This document shows, one piece after another, positions 1-12,082 of a stretch of 64,000 nt of DNA; position 1 is the stretch's first letter; every line of letters begins with the position of its first letter. The notes beneath the pieces are model-generated. The model made no database searches. It saw only the letters and a program-made list of their open reading frames with translations, and was not told the DNA's origin. This stretch comes from Triticum aestivum (taxonomy: Eukaryota; Streptophyta; Magnoliopsida; Poales; Poaceae): assembly GCF_018294505.1 (NCBI RefSeq), contig NC_057796.1:270952458-271016457 (forward strand), written 5' to 3'. Both the position numbers and the translations under genes were made by a program.

Positions 1-1193
1 GACTTTTGAAGAGAGAGGGGTGTTAATGTGCTCGTGTGTTGGTGTTTGGGGGAGAGAATGACTTCTGTGTGTGGGGGGGGGGGGTGGGCGACGAGGGGGG
101 GTTGGCTTCAGATAAAGAGTGAGGTGTCTATATTTGAGGGACTTTAGCGTAATTGAGATATACATGGTCAATTGTGTGTGCACTCATGGTTGATCAATTT
201 GTTTCACAGTTTGGACTATGAGATAACGATACTTTTGAACATGCGTAATATACCTTGATGTGCCAGAATTACAAACGTAAGATTGGAATTTTGGAATTCG
301 ACTCCATCATTAGCTTTTGTAATTCATTTAAACGGAGGTACATTTTTAAGCCGGGATTTCATGATTTCAAATTCATATATCAAACCTAGAGATATACACA
401 TACGGGCATGTTCAAACTTTATAATCATCCACTTTATTCATACACATACACATTTTTGCTTTTGTCATCATATTTAGGATAAACACATTTGGAATTTCAT
501 TTGAATTGGACTGTATGATGGTATTTGCTTGTAGTAGCTCAATGATCCATATTTGAATTGAATGGACAATCTAAGTTTCGAGTTGGAGACATTGATTTTC
601 AAAACTTGCACCTTTTTTGCGTGCAAAACAAACAAATTCTCGGCCATGATATCATAGTCGTCGTACAAGAGCAGAATATAATTTCAGGCGCCAAAAGCTT
701 TCAAACTTCCCGCTCACATCGAAATATCTCGCGCCTGAAAGTTTAGCCTTGCAATATTCCTGTTTTACCCCTGCCACATGAACGGAAAAGGGCTGCTTTG
801 GTAACTCCATTGTTTTCCCCTCTTTGCCCCCAACATTCTTCCCCATAGCCCCTCCCCTTCCCCTCCCCGACCCCCCCCCAACCATGGCAAGCTACCGAAT
901 CTAGTCCTCCGCCGCAGGGGTGGACCTCACACCCCGACGGATCTACCTTCCGCACCTTGGAACCCCCAACTGCCAACTCACCACTACACCGGAGCTGCTT
1001 CAGCGACTGGCTTGTCCACCGCTCCAGATCTCCTTGATCGCCATCATGGTCCACCGCACCGGATCTGCTTAACCGGCGCCCTCGTCCACCACAGTGTAGG
1101 CCCTTCACTGACTCCCTCGTCCGCCCCTTCGCTGGCCCTTCATACAAGCCCTCGTTCGCCGCAACAGATCCGCCTCACCGAAAGCACTGTACA
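1..1193. other. Upstream region, no supported gene
   Basis: I see no convincing coding frame here. The stretch has a G-rich low-complexity tract (about 72-110), AT-rich sequence to about 700, then a C-rich zone (about 750-1190) that resembles a grass 5' leader. It leads directly into the spliced gene that starts at 1194, so promoter and 5' untranslated sequence are likely here, but I cannot place a TATA box or start site with confidence. Confidence 0.4.
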
Positions 1194-4100
1194 ATGCCCC
1201 CGCCGAAGCCTTCGTCCACTGCACCGGACCCGCTCCACGGACGCCATATTCAACTCCACCGGCCCTGCTTTACCGACGACGCAGCCTCATCAGGTTATTT
1301 CGATTTGTACTCCTTCGGTTTTTCTCTTTATCGTGCAACTGTTCACTTACCATAGCTGAGCTTTCTTGTATGTCGATAGGCGCCGCAACCGTAGCACCGG
1401 AGCCTCTTCAGCGACGGCGACAGCTGGCCCAAACTCAACCGCAACACGAGCACCATCGACGATCCTTAGCTATCAAGTATGACAACGATACCCATACGCC
1501 GCCGAGAATCAGGTACTATTATCCAACGGCCGGCGCCTACGTTCACTTTCTTAGCATAAGCACCGCACCTTTGAATTCCTTCAGGGCATCATTCAGTTTT
1601 TCATGAGACGCGTTATTCTGCTTGCACCTGTAGGGCCATAATTCTGGCAGTGAACATGTTACATGTGCTAAATTACATACCAGTGCACATATAGTTAATA
1701 TGCTTTAGTTTTGTCCTAAGTATTACTGTACTTCCTAGATATCACTGCCTACTATTTTACTTCTTGAATGCTATATTTATGATAATGGTGTTGTTCTGAT
1801 GCCACATGTTGGTTCCATCAGACTGCTTAATGTTCTCTATGCTTAATTACACATCAGCAAACTAGCATGTGGTTCCGCTGCTTTTTGTTCGTTTTACCCT
1901 ACATTTTCTGATGCTAGCTATTACATCACTGCTCCGAGCCTCTGTTCATTACTTGTTTGTGTGTTCTTGATCTTCCCAAGTTGCATGACTAATTTGATGC
2001 TTCTATTAATTATGGAGCTGCCAACCCATCAAGCAAAATATATGTTCTTTTGGGGCTGGCACCTCGAACAAGCATAAAAATAGAGGGAAGCAGATATATT
2101 GTCGTGTATGCACACACCCTTCTTTCATTAGTTTAGATGAACCATTGATGATCAATTCGGACCAGTGCATGCGACTAAAATTAATTTTACCTAAAGAGAG
2201 GGTGCAGAATAAACTACAACAACTAGATTTGCAACCACGGGATGCTGACGGTATCTTCAAAGAACATTGCAACAGCAGCGAGGCTTCACAGCAACATATG
2301 GTAAGCCAGTGTGTTTTAGTACATGTGAAATGTAATGCGAGTGGGCAGCTTTCTTGGCTTGTGCTCTCAACCTGTAATCCTACAGAATTACAAATAGTTC
2401 AGTTGTCTGCTTTGCTGTATTGCTTGATTCGAATGCTTGTTTGTTGTTACGCTATACCTGAGTTCGCCAATATGTCAGCAGTGCCTGCTATACTATCGTA
2501 AAGAAATGCATGCCTAGTTCTTTTGAGTCCTTAACTTTTCCTCTGAACTTCATCACAAGACTGTCTTCGTAGTTTATATGAGGCCACACTATTAAGTGCT
2601 TTCTCAGATTATTTCAACTGCTTAGATGCCTTGGCAACTTAAATATTGCGGTGGTACACTCCCTTTCAACTTTCATCTTACCATTTTAATTTCTTTTCGG
2701 CTGATGCTGCTTCAAACCATTTAAATATAGCTTTCCATGCTCGGCAATAATTCGTATGTCGTTTACCATGTAAGCTTACTGCCTGGATCATGCGATAACT
2801 ATCTCTTACTTATGTCCAGTGGAAACCTTCCAGGATGCCGTTCACACTAGGACACAATGTACAACCCCGAAATCTATTTGTGGAAGCACTGTGCCATCCA
2901 TGTTACCAGATGGTAGCAGTTCAGAGGCAACACCACCGGAGAGCAGTCTGAGCACAGATATTATAGTTCTTGAGGCTCTACTAGAGGCAGAAAGAGATGG
3001 TGTGGCTGCCATGAATGAGGTAATCTTTATCTTGAGGCTGGAATTTATGGAATTAGCAGCACGCATTATGCAAGCAACCCAAGAATTGGAGGAAGTAAGA
3101 ATGTTGCATTTGAAGACGGAGGAGGTCCTGCTGTTTCTGCTATCTGAAGCCCAGGGTAATCCCGGTTCTTCTTTATATACCAGTTGAAATTGTCATTAGA
3201 TTATTGTACTTGCATGTTGTGCCATGTCTCTGAATGGATTATGTTGTAAGACTCCCTATGTTGTCCATGTGTTGTAATGATCCAAATTTTTTAGGCGAGG
3301 TAATCCTCAGTACTTGTATGATTGACATAAGGTGAACTGGTTTTCGTGTGAGCATATTGTATTGGATGAAATAACTGTTTGACTCAAAGTGTATCCAACC
3401 TACCGAATTCGAAGATCACGGCATTTCTAAATCATAATCATATATAAAGGTGTAATAAATCTTTGTTGTGGTTTTGAAGAAATAAATAACAAAACGTATA
3501 ATTACTGTGGATATTTGTAATCGGATAAAAATTGGATTTGAATTTAGTTTGCCAGGGCCCAGGGCAAACGTGAATGCTAATTCTCCCAAGTTTTGAACGA
3601 AGTGGCTAAACACCCACTATAATTTGTGGGCTGCCCAAAGCAAGTGTTTGCGAGATGGAAATTACTGTCTACCCCTAACACTTACATCCTTATCGACCGT
3701 ATTTACACTGTTGTCGATAGGGGTAGACTAGTAACTTCAATCAGATGTGACACGACGGCCTCTGAGCCCATTCAGACACGGTGGGTGCCAAACGTGGGCG
3801 GCAAAACACATTTGATTCAAGCTCGTCCAAAAGACATGTGTCTCTCCCTCCATTTCCCCATTCATACACGGTGGGCGGCAAAACAAACTCTCCTCGTCCG
3901 AAATCGATGTAGGCTAATATTTTAAATAGGGGCAGATGTGTAACTTCCCTCAGACGTGACACAACCGCCCTACGTGGCAGCCCCGTTCATACACCGTGGG
4001 CGGCAAAACACCCTCTCCTCTCCCAAAATAGTTACCGGCAAATGTTTGGGAGATGCGAGATTACCGTCCTATCCCCAACCGACGCGATGTCCGAAATTTT

Positions 4101-7100
4101 AAACGGGGGATAAGTTCATAACTTTCCCACATTTCAGAGAAGCGCGTCCCAAAGTTTGAGATCCCCCTCCCCTCCATTTCCCCATTCATACACCGTCGGC
4201 GCCACGACAACCTCCCCACTGCGGCCAGCCTCCTCCGTCCGCCACCCCATCCTCCACCTTGCCGGAGCCGCTACCCCTACCCCGTCGTCCACTTCAAGAG
4301 ATGGACGTCTCTCATCCACGGCGCTGGACCAGGATCCTTTCATCGCGTCCTCTCACTTCATCGGCGCCATCGTCCACCTTGCCGTTGCCGCTCCTACGAC
4401 CGCCTTGTCCACGGCAACGGGATTTATCCCTCGACCCGGCCGTCTGCTGTCTAAAGTCTTCTTCCCCGCCGCCAACAGCCATCGCACCCGCAGCACCCTC
4501 AACGTATCAGTAGAGACCTACACGGTGTCGCAAGAGAGGTGGTACTCTTTCATATGTGCTTAAGTTATTGATCTCACCCGGAAAATAGATCGTAATTTGT
4601 TTACTGTACTTTTCTTGTCCGTACCAAATCGTAGTGGCTAGTTGAAAGCAAACATTGGTTGCAAAGTAGCTTTGTCTGGTTTGCACCTTCAGATCCGCCA
4701 TGGCACGGGCACTATACTCGTAAAGCTTATGGTTTCCCCCCTTTATATTCACTACCATCATCGTAGGTGCTTCGTGTCGTGCTAGCACTGCTCCTCAAGA
4801 CCTCAACCCAAAGCTTACGTGTTGAAATACGAATCTGATATGATGCTCATATCACTAAAACAGAGAATGTTTAATTGGTCACCTAATGTTCCTATATTCG
4901 TTTCAAAAAGCATGTGCGCCACCCACTGGTCCAGCTAGTTCCACTTTCCTGATTTTTCTCTTGATGCTTAGGGTTTTCCCCTTTTATCTACTCTACTATG
5001 ATCTGCGTAGGTGCTTTCTGTCGTACTAGCATTACTCCACCCTTCAAGCTAAACAACACAACACTCAAAATTTGAAAGCTTAGTTGTTCAAATATGATTG
5101 TGATATGATACTGATATTAGTTAACAGACACATTTAATTGGTTAGCTAAAGGTCCCACTTGAGTTTCCAAATGCATGTCGCGACATATAGAGAGATAGCA
5201 GAATTACATTTCTTTGTCACTTTTTGACTGTACTTTCTTGTCCATACCAAATTTTAGTTGTTATTTCAAAGCAAACATCAGTTGTTAACTACCCTTTGCG
5301 CGGTTTGCAGCTTCAGATCTGCCATCCCACTGCCACGGTCAACACTATACTCATCATGCTTATGGTTTCCCCATTTTACGATGACCACGATCAGCCTACG
5401 TGGTTCGTGTCGTAATAGCACTGCTCCACCCATCGAGCTAAACAAGCTTAGTTTTACAAATTCATATATGATATTATGCTGATATTAGTAAAAGAGAGAT
5501 GTTTAATTGGTCAGCTAAATGTTCCTACTTTAGTTTCAAAATGCATGTGAGCCACATATGGAGAGACCGGAAAGAATAGTATTTCTCTGTGCGCTCTGGT
5601 TCATCATGGGTGGCCAACCGACATTGTATTGAAAGACTTGTAATATCTTCAATCTGCTTGCTCTTCTGCTCTTCTTTAAGAAGATCCTCTTCTCTTGCGG
5701 TCGACCGGTCAGGTCGAGTTGTTCCTTAGTATATTTCGAATCTGTCAGGTCAGGTCGACTTGTTCTTCTTTACTATATGTTGAAGTTGTCATCTGCGAAG
5801 TGTCATCACTTCTGGAGCTCTCATATTTTGAGTAGTAGGCCACATTATATTAATGCACACACCAAATTACAGCATGCATGGCATCTCTTAAAAGAATTGC
5901 AAAGATAGCACAAAGGGGTTTACAGGGAGGCAGTATTGGATTAGAATCACTTCTGCATTACAAAGATAATCTCACTTGTTTTTATGTTTTCATGCATGTC
6001 AGATATTGAACATTATCAAAATGAATATGAGAATGGGCGCACGAGAGGAATATTGCAGAAGAATCCACTAGCTAACAAAATTGGCATGGTGGAGGATGGC
6101 CTATCTTATTCACCCATCAAGGTGCTTGCTCTAACTTGGCAAGGTTTTATTGGTCGCACATATTTTGCATCTGACCTCTTGCATTACTTCTACTTTGTTA
6201 CACCATCTGCTTAGTTTAAGCATCATATATGAGTATATGCCATACCTATCCATTTTCTGTACCTATTCCATGTGTTGTCATACTATGTTTTTCCAGTCAA
6301 ATATTGTTCTTTCGTAATAGATGTCCAAAAGGAAGAGGGTGAGTGCAGATCCTCAAGGAGTACAAACTAGGCATTTGGAAAAGGTAGTGATACCTGTTAA
6401 ATCAGATAGATCAGCAGCCACAGAAAACACAGGCCCAACTGTACCACACTTTACCCCTACTCCAGTGGCCAAACCCCTATTAGAACTGCTGGGAGCCCAG
6501 CGTCAGGTACTGTCTATGATATCAATTCAAAATTTGAACTCCTAAATTTCTGCATGTGCCTTACCTTCTCTCTTGTATGAAAACTAATTTCAGATGAATC
6601 TCCTTGCTCAAAGGATCATACGATCTCACAACAATACTGGGCTCTGCATTGCTCTTGTTAGTACCTCTCTCCCTTTTGCCTTGTCACGCTGTACTTAATT
6701 AATTGCTATTTGATTATGTATCATCAGTCTGCACCTGAGCTTCATTATCCTCTGTTTCTTCCAATATTATTTGAACTATATTTACTCTTTGCAAAATGTA
6801 GAATAATGGCAACGCTTATAAAGAATTTTCTTTGGGGAATTTATTGAATTATCCTTCCATTAACATGGAGAAGGGCTTTGTCCAGCCCGTGTTAACATGT
6901 AATGTAAGTTCATCCTTCTCACGCCTTCAAACTTTGTTCTAGTATAGATTTGGATAGGCATCATTTCCTCCACTGCTGTTTGCTTTGCTGTTTACATCTG
7001 ATTGGATGTTTGCAACAACTACCAGTTTCAAATTGTAGTTGTAAAAACATGTTCCTTATGCACAACAGATCCATTTATTTGCTTATATAATTGTGAAACA

Positions 7101-7366
7101 TGTTACGTGTCTCCTTGTTTCTCTTTCAGAGTCGTATCTCTTATGCTAGGCAGAACTTTAGGGAAGATAGTGAGCCAAACCATCTTGAGGACAGCGAGAT
7201 GACCCCAAGGTCCTGTCTTGATGAAGACAGTGAGTTGAAGCAACTCACCAGCAGGTGTGAGACAACCTCTGTGCAGTCGCTGCCTCAATCAGTTCGACTT
7301 CTTCAGTCTCAACTTAAAGCGGAAAGGCTTGCTTCAGCTCAGCTCCGACTTGAAGTCAAGATGTAA
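1194..7366 (+). CDS. Nine-exon gene, 514-aa protein of unknown function, probably CACTA-associated
   Basis: I do not recognise this protein. The model joins 1194-1293, 1380-1512, 2018-2300, 2834-3155, 6003-6121, 6321-6506, 6594-6656, 6802-6903 and 7130-7366. Every intron is GT-AG, the phases at all eight junctions agree, and the total is 1545 nt with a TAA stop and no internal stop. Visible parts: Pro/Arg-rich N-terminus; a Cys cluster (C79, C87, C106, C109) that could bind metal; a helical, Leu/Glu-rich coiled-coil-like block at about 214-278; a KRKR basic motif at 322-325, a possible nuclear signal; and a second Leu/Gln helix near the C-terminus (about 485-513). The large fourth intron (3156-6002) holds tandem repeats. 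The gene ends about 400 bp before CACTA subterminal repeats, so an accessory ORF2/TnpA-like role is plausible but inferred. The frame is open upstream of ATG 1194, so the start is uncertain. Confidence 0.6.
3630..4200. repeat. Three diverged ~200-bp units in the large intron
   Basis: Within the fourth intron a phrase reading roughly CCCATTCATACACGGTGGGC followed by GGCAAAACA recurs near 3770, 3857 and 3983, with a weaker copy near 4171. A second phrase (AGTAACTTC.ATCAGATGTGACAC-like) recurs near 3730 and 3940, and a third (GCAAATGTTTGGGAGATG-like) near 3640 and 4040. The order is kept, which suggests old tandem duplication. The units are followed by a C-rich stretch resembling the gene's first exon region, so this could be a duplicated promoter module. 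Confidence 0.55.
4598..5545. repeat. Direct duplication of a ~320-bp intronic segment
   Basis: The segment at about 4598-4920 (TGTACTTTTCTTGTCC..., then a GCTTATGGTTTCCCC phrase, then GTTTAATTGGTCA) recurs at about 5221-5545 in the same order with moderate divergence. The spacer 4925-5220 contains a third, weaker copy sharing the TTTCCCCTTTTAT and CGTCGTACTAGCA-type phrases. All copies are inside the large intron of the gene at 1194-7366. No coding function is apparent. Confidence 0.6.
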
Positions 7367-7770
7367 TGAAGATGTCAGAGGACTGCCTTGCGCACCATCA
7401 TGCCAGACAGCTACGGGTGATGCATCTATCGTTGACACAATTGAGGTCTAATCAGCTTGTTTGGCTATTTGGGAGGCCCGACCTAGCCAGGCCTAGTGCC
7501 TTCTGAAGTGCTCTCAGTTTTGTATATTCTTTTGTTGGCGCGTTTATTTGCACTGGTGGCGAACTTTGATGCCCAGTGGATGTAATATGTGTAATAGCTG
7601 TGATAGCCTAGCGTAAGTTTGCTGCTTATTTATTTCCTTCTTGTCTTGTTTATTTGTGTGCTTGTAGTCAGTGCAGTTCTTTTTCCACGGTTTGCTAGTG
7701 GCCACAATAACCTATTTTTTAAAACTAGGCGACAATAACCATGGGCTACATATTTACTGTAGTGACACCG
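7367..7770. other. 3' flank of the spliced gene
   Basis: This is probably the 3' untranslated region and downstream DNA of the gene ending at 7366. It is T-rich and has no open frame worth reporting. No perfect AATAAA was seen; TGTAATATGTGTAATAG near 7580 is a weak plant-type polyadenylation candidate. Confidence 0.35.
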
Positions 7771-7906
7771 GGCCTCCTACGGGCCGTAGAAACAATGGGC
7801 CTTCTACGGTCCGTAGAAACAATGGGCCTTCTACGGGCCGTAGAAACAATGGGCCTTCTACGGGCCGTATCATCAATGGGCCTTATACGGGCCGTATGAT
7901 CGATTG
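7770..7906. repeat. ~30-bp subterminal repeats with palindromic core
   Basis: About five near-identical units of roughly 29-30 bp carry a GGGCCTTCTACGGGCCGTAG core, each holding the palindrome CTACGGGCCGTAG or a one-base variant. The later units change to TATACGGGCCGTATGA. Such short palindromic repeats inside a CACTA end are candidate binding sites for the transposition accessory protein; that role is inferred from the En/Spm family. Confidence 0.75.
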
Positions 7907-8977
7907 GCCAAACATGGGCCAAAAACAGACCGCATTATGGTTGTAAACGGGCTAGAGTTGGAGACATTCGTTCATGGGCCGACCATAACAGGCCGTCGTT
8001 AATAGGCCGTATTTGATGATGCTATGAAAACGGGCCAACATATTAACGGGCCACAAACGGGCCGACTGTAACCACGGGCTGAATTTGGCCTACAAGCAGA
8101 AAATGGCAGTTACGGGCCGTAAGTAACCGAATGCTGTAAATGAGCCCAAGAATAAATGGGCCCTGAGAAGGCCGAAAGATAACATGGGCTGCAAACGGCC
8201 CAATGGATTAATGGGTTGTTAATGGATATAAAGTGATACACTGTTCATTATAGGCCAGATTCACCACGGGCCGTTAATGGGCCAAGAGTTACAAAGGGCC
8301 TCATATGGGCTGAAAGATGTCATGGGCCATACATGGGCCGAAACTTAAAATGGGCTGGAATCATATTGGACGGCCCAGATGACGCTACTAGGCCTAATTT
8401 GGATAAGTCGTAACGGGCCCTGGGTTAGCGGGTTGTAAATGGGCTATATGCGAACAGGCCGTTAACAGGCTTTCCGTGGGCCGGCCCGCCACCTTTTGAC
8501 CTAGTCAAATGGGCTGGCCTTTTCACAGGAATGGGCCTCTATTCGACCGTGCCACGTGTCGACGTATCATAGGCGCCTTCGGTCCAATGAGTGGATGATA
8601 TCTGTCCCAACGGTGAGCCGACACGTGTTTCCTCCAGCAAATGATGATTTTGCACGTGGAAAATCCCCATTGGTCGGGGCTGTTAGTGGGTTATCGGATC
8701 CAAAACCAGACTCGATAGCTTAACGGCGTTCCATTACGGTGGATGCCACGTGTCGGTCACCCTTGACGAAAGCACTTCTGTGACGCGCAATTTATCGTCA
8801 TGGAAGTGGACACTTTCGTGATGATAATTTTGGTAATGTCATGGAACACTTCTACGACAGCACAGGTATGACTATCTTGATTCTGTCATAAAATCATCAT
8901 GGATGTACATGCATGACAAAAAACACGACCTACTGTGACAAACACGTATCATCACGGAAGTGTATTTTTTTGTAGTG
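7771..8977. mobile_element. Terminal region of a CACTA DNA transposon
   Basis: The plus strand ends at 8977 in TTTTTTTGTAGTG, the reverse complement of a CACTACAAAAAAA terminus. Behind it, about 8750-8970 holds repeated TCATGG/TCATCACGGAAGTG phrases, and 7771-8560 is dense in GGGCC/GGCCCA motifs. This is the layout of Triticeae CACTA (En/Spm-like) ends, in which subterminal repeats bind the element's TnpA-like protein. The opposite end was not found and is presumably left of the window. The flank after 8977 starts CTT (a 3-bp target duplication would be expected, but the partner is not visible). The end abuts a Gypsy gag fragment. Confidence 0.8.
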
Positions 8978-10150
8978 CTTGCAGTGGCTATTAGCCGGCG
9001 CTTAAAGCGCTCCTGCTCGAGAGGTTCCTCAGGCACGATGAAATCCTCGTTGCTGAGGCTCACCTCGTCCTTGGAGAGCGGAAGATAGTTACTATCCTCC
9101 GAGTCTTCGTTTACGGCCTGTTCATCAGGGCTGACTCACCCATCTTCCCGTTCGTCCTATTCGGCAGTTGGCTCAACGGGATCTTCATTGTCTTCGGCAT
9201 CGTCTAGAGTATTATTTTCTCCTGTGTCGGTATTGCTGTTTTTTCTACGGTGTGATTTAGAGCGGCGCCGCTGACGCCGGTGCTTTGGCTGTATTTGAGG
9301 AGGTTTATCCTCAACTGGGTCTTCTTTGTCATCGTCGTTAGCTTCTTTGGGTGTATCCACCATGTACACGTCATACGAAGAGGTGGCCGTCCAACATCCG
9401 GTAAACGGCGGGTTTTGGGCCTGTTCTTCTCCGGCATCGTCGTCCATAACGTCACTGTTTTTAGAGTCGTAATCGAGCATGTTGGTTAAGTCCTTGATAG
9501 TGGCTATAAAGTGGGTGGTGGGTGGGATGTGAAGTTCCCTGCTTTCAGCCCCTAGTCCGGGTTGGGCATAGTTCGGACGTTGCTCCTTTGTAATAATAAG
9601 GGATCGCATTAAGTCCAGAGCCTCACTTAAAGGCGAGGTTTGCCCTAAGAGAAGAGAGCTCGTGGAGTACGGCGAGAGGGAGACTCCTTGGCCGAACTCA
9701 CACGATGTGGACTCCGAAGGTTCGGAGCCAGTGTCCGGTGAAGGGTCCGGCTTCCCGATGGTTGCCAGCGACACTGCTTCATCTGGCTCTCCCGTAATGG
9801 GCTTAGCGGCCGCGGATAGTCCGGTAGGCTCAAGAAGCCCGTCTTCGGACCTGGCCATGCGCTCCGGATCTAAGGCCAGAGCGGAAGTTGGGGTCGTGAA
9901 TCCTTGGAAGATCAAGTCTCCCCGAACGTCGGCGACATAGTCTAGGTTTCCAAAACTACTCTGGTGCCCCGGGGCGTAGCTGTCGATCTGCTCTAGATGG
10001 CCAAGCGAGTTGGCCCACAGTGCGAAGCTGCCGAACACAAAGGTCTGTCCAGGGAGGAAAACTTCCCCTGGGCAGCCTTGTTGTAGATGATTGACGGAGC
10101 CATCGAACCTCTTGGTGACGACGCAGCGGAACTCTCAATGAAAGCACCAA
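8978..10150 (-). pseudogene. Gypsy retrotransposon gag fragment
   Basis: The minus strand reads a gag-like protein from about 10038 down to 9157 (293 residues), then continues after two stops near 9140-9157 with a short acidic stretch ending at the CACTA border (8977). The N-terminus is followed by Ser/Pro-rich sequence, a highly acidic segment, and a basic Arg/Ser/Lys cluster (HRRQRRRSKSHRR). This matches the first gag ORF of abundant wheat Gypsy elements such as Fatima/Sabrina types; the family name is only a guess. The 5' LTR lies immediately to the right, interrupted by Copia. The rest of the element is missing, cut by the CACTA junction. Confidence 0.7.
10133..10150 (-). other. Putative primer-binding/leader segment of the Gypsy element
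   Basis: Directly internal to the LTR, the minus strand reads TTGGTGCTTTCATTGAGA. This phrase commonly follows the 5' LTR of wheat Gypsy elements of this kind. It supports the 5'-LTR-to-gag orientation on the minus strand. I do not assign a tRNA. Confidence 0.5.
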
Positions 10151-10376
10151 TGTCGGTGTCAAAACCGGCGGATCTCGGGTAGGGGGTCCCGAACTGTGCG
10201 TCTAAGGTCGATGGTAACAGGAGACAGGGGACACGATGTTTACCCAGGTTCGGGCCCTCTCTATGGAGGTCATACCCTACTTCCTGCTTGATTGATCTTG
10301 ATGAATATGAGTATTACAAGATTTGATCTACCACGAGATCGTAATGGCTAAAACCCTAGAAGTCTAGCATGTATGA
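10151..10376 (-). repeat. Gypsy 5' LTR, outer part (split by Copia)
   Basis: Starts TGTCGGTGTCAAAACCGG at the LTR border next to gag and resumes after the Copia insertion at 18924-19168. The two parts together give an LTR of about 470 bp once the 5-bp Copia target duplication (TATGA) is discounted. The sequence has the CCCAGGTTCGGGCCCTCT phrase I associate with Fatima/Sabrina-like wheat Gypsy LTRs. Confidence 0.75.
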
Positions 10377-12082
10377 TGTTGGGGAACGTAGTAATTTCAA
10401 AAAAATTCCTACGCACACGCAAGATCATGGTGATGCATAGCAACGAGAGGGGAGAGTGTTGTCCACGTACCCTCGTAGACCGATAGCGGAAACGTTAATA
10501 CAACGCGGTTGATGTAGTCGTACGTCTTCACGATCCGACCAATCAAGTACCAAATGTACGGCACCTCTGAGTTCAGCACACGTTCAGCTCGATGACGTTC
10601 CTCGAACTCCGATCCAGCCGAGTGTTGAGGGAGAGTTTCGTCAGCACGACGGCGTGTTGACGATGATGATGTTCTACCGACGCAGGGCTTCGCCTAAGCA
10701 CCGCTACGATATTATCGAGGTGTAATATGGTGGAGGGGGGCACCGCACACGGCTAAGAGATCAATAGATCAATTGTTGTGTCTCCTTGGGGTGCCCCCCT
10801 GCCCCCGTATATAAAGGAGCAAGGAGGAGAGGGCCGGCCAAGGGGAGGTGGCGCGCCCAAGGGGGGAGTCCTACTGACTCCTCCTTTCCTTGTGGGAGTA
10901 GGAGAAGGGAAGGGGGAAGGAGAAAGAAGGAAGGGGGCGCCCCCCTCCCTAGTCCAATTCGGACTAGCCCATGGGGAGGGGTGCGGCCACCCTTTGGGGT
11001 CTTTCTCTCCTTTCCCGTATGGCCCATTAAGGCCCAATACGAATTCCCGTAACTCTCCGGTACTCCAAAAATACCCGAATCACTCGGAACCTTTACGAAG
11101 TCCGAATATAGTCGTCCAATATATCGATCTTTACGTCTCGACCATTTCGAGACTCCTCGTCATGTCCCCGATCTCATCCGGGACTCCGAACTCCTTCGGT
11201 ACATCAACATACATAAACTCATAATAAAACTGTCATCGTAACGTTAAGCGTGCGGACCCTACGGGTTCGAGAACTATGTAGACATGACCGAGACACCTCT
11301 TCGGTCAATAACCAATAGCGGAACCTGGATGCTCATATTGGCTCCCACATATTCTACGAAGATCTTTATCGGTCAGACCGCATAACAACATACGTTGTTT
11401 CCTTTGTCATCGGTATGTTACTTGCCCGAGATTCGATAGTCGGTATCTCGATACCTAGTTCAATCTCGTTACCGGCAAGTCTCTTTACTCGTTCCGTAAT
11501 ACATCATCCCGCGACTAACTCATTAGTCACAATGCTTGCAAGGCTTATAGTGATGTGCATTACCGAGTGGGCCCAGAGATACCTCTCCAACAATCGGAGT
11601 GACAAATCCTAATCTCGAAATACGCCAACCCAACAAGTACCTTTGGAGACACCTGTAGAGCACCTTTATAATCACCCATTTACGTTGTGACGTTTGGTAG
11701 CACACAAAGTGTTCCTCCGGTAAACGGGAGTTGCATAATCTCATAGTCATAGGAACATGTATAAGTCATGAAGAAAGCAATAGCAACATACTAAACAATC
11801 GGGTGCTAAGCTAACGGAATGGGTCAAGTCAATCACGTCATTCTCCTAATGAGGTGATCCCGTTAATCAAATGACAGCTCATGTCTATGGCTGGGAAACA
11901 TAACCATCTTTGATTAACGAGCTAGTCAAGTAGAGGCATACTAGTGACACTCTATTTGTCTATGTATTCACACATGTATTATGTTTCCGGTTAATACAAT
12001 TCTAGCATGAATAATAAACATTTATCATGATATAAGGAAATATATAATACTTTATTATTGCCTCTAGGGCATATTTCCTTCA
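10377..12082 (-). repeat. Copia 3' LTR (left copy)
   Basis: A 1706-bp terminal repeat, 3' in the element's orientation. A purine-rich tract reading AATGGGAGAC on the minus strand (12083-12092) abuts it, matching the polypurine tract position for Copia. It contains a GC/purine-rich zone (10730-10990) with a TATATAAAGG box near 10807. Compared with the right copy it has a 6-bp insertion near 10702 and scattered substitutions. Confidence 0.9.

Noticed and set aside
10778..11224. Gly/Arg/Pro-rich frames in the Copia LTR, repeated at 17612
   Set aside because: They are produced by a GC-rich purine zone of the LTR, occur in both LTRs, and overlap on both strands.
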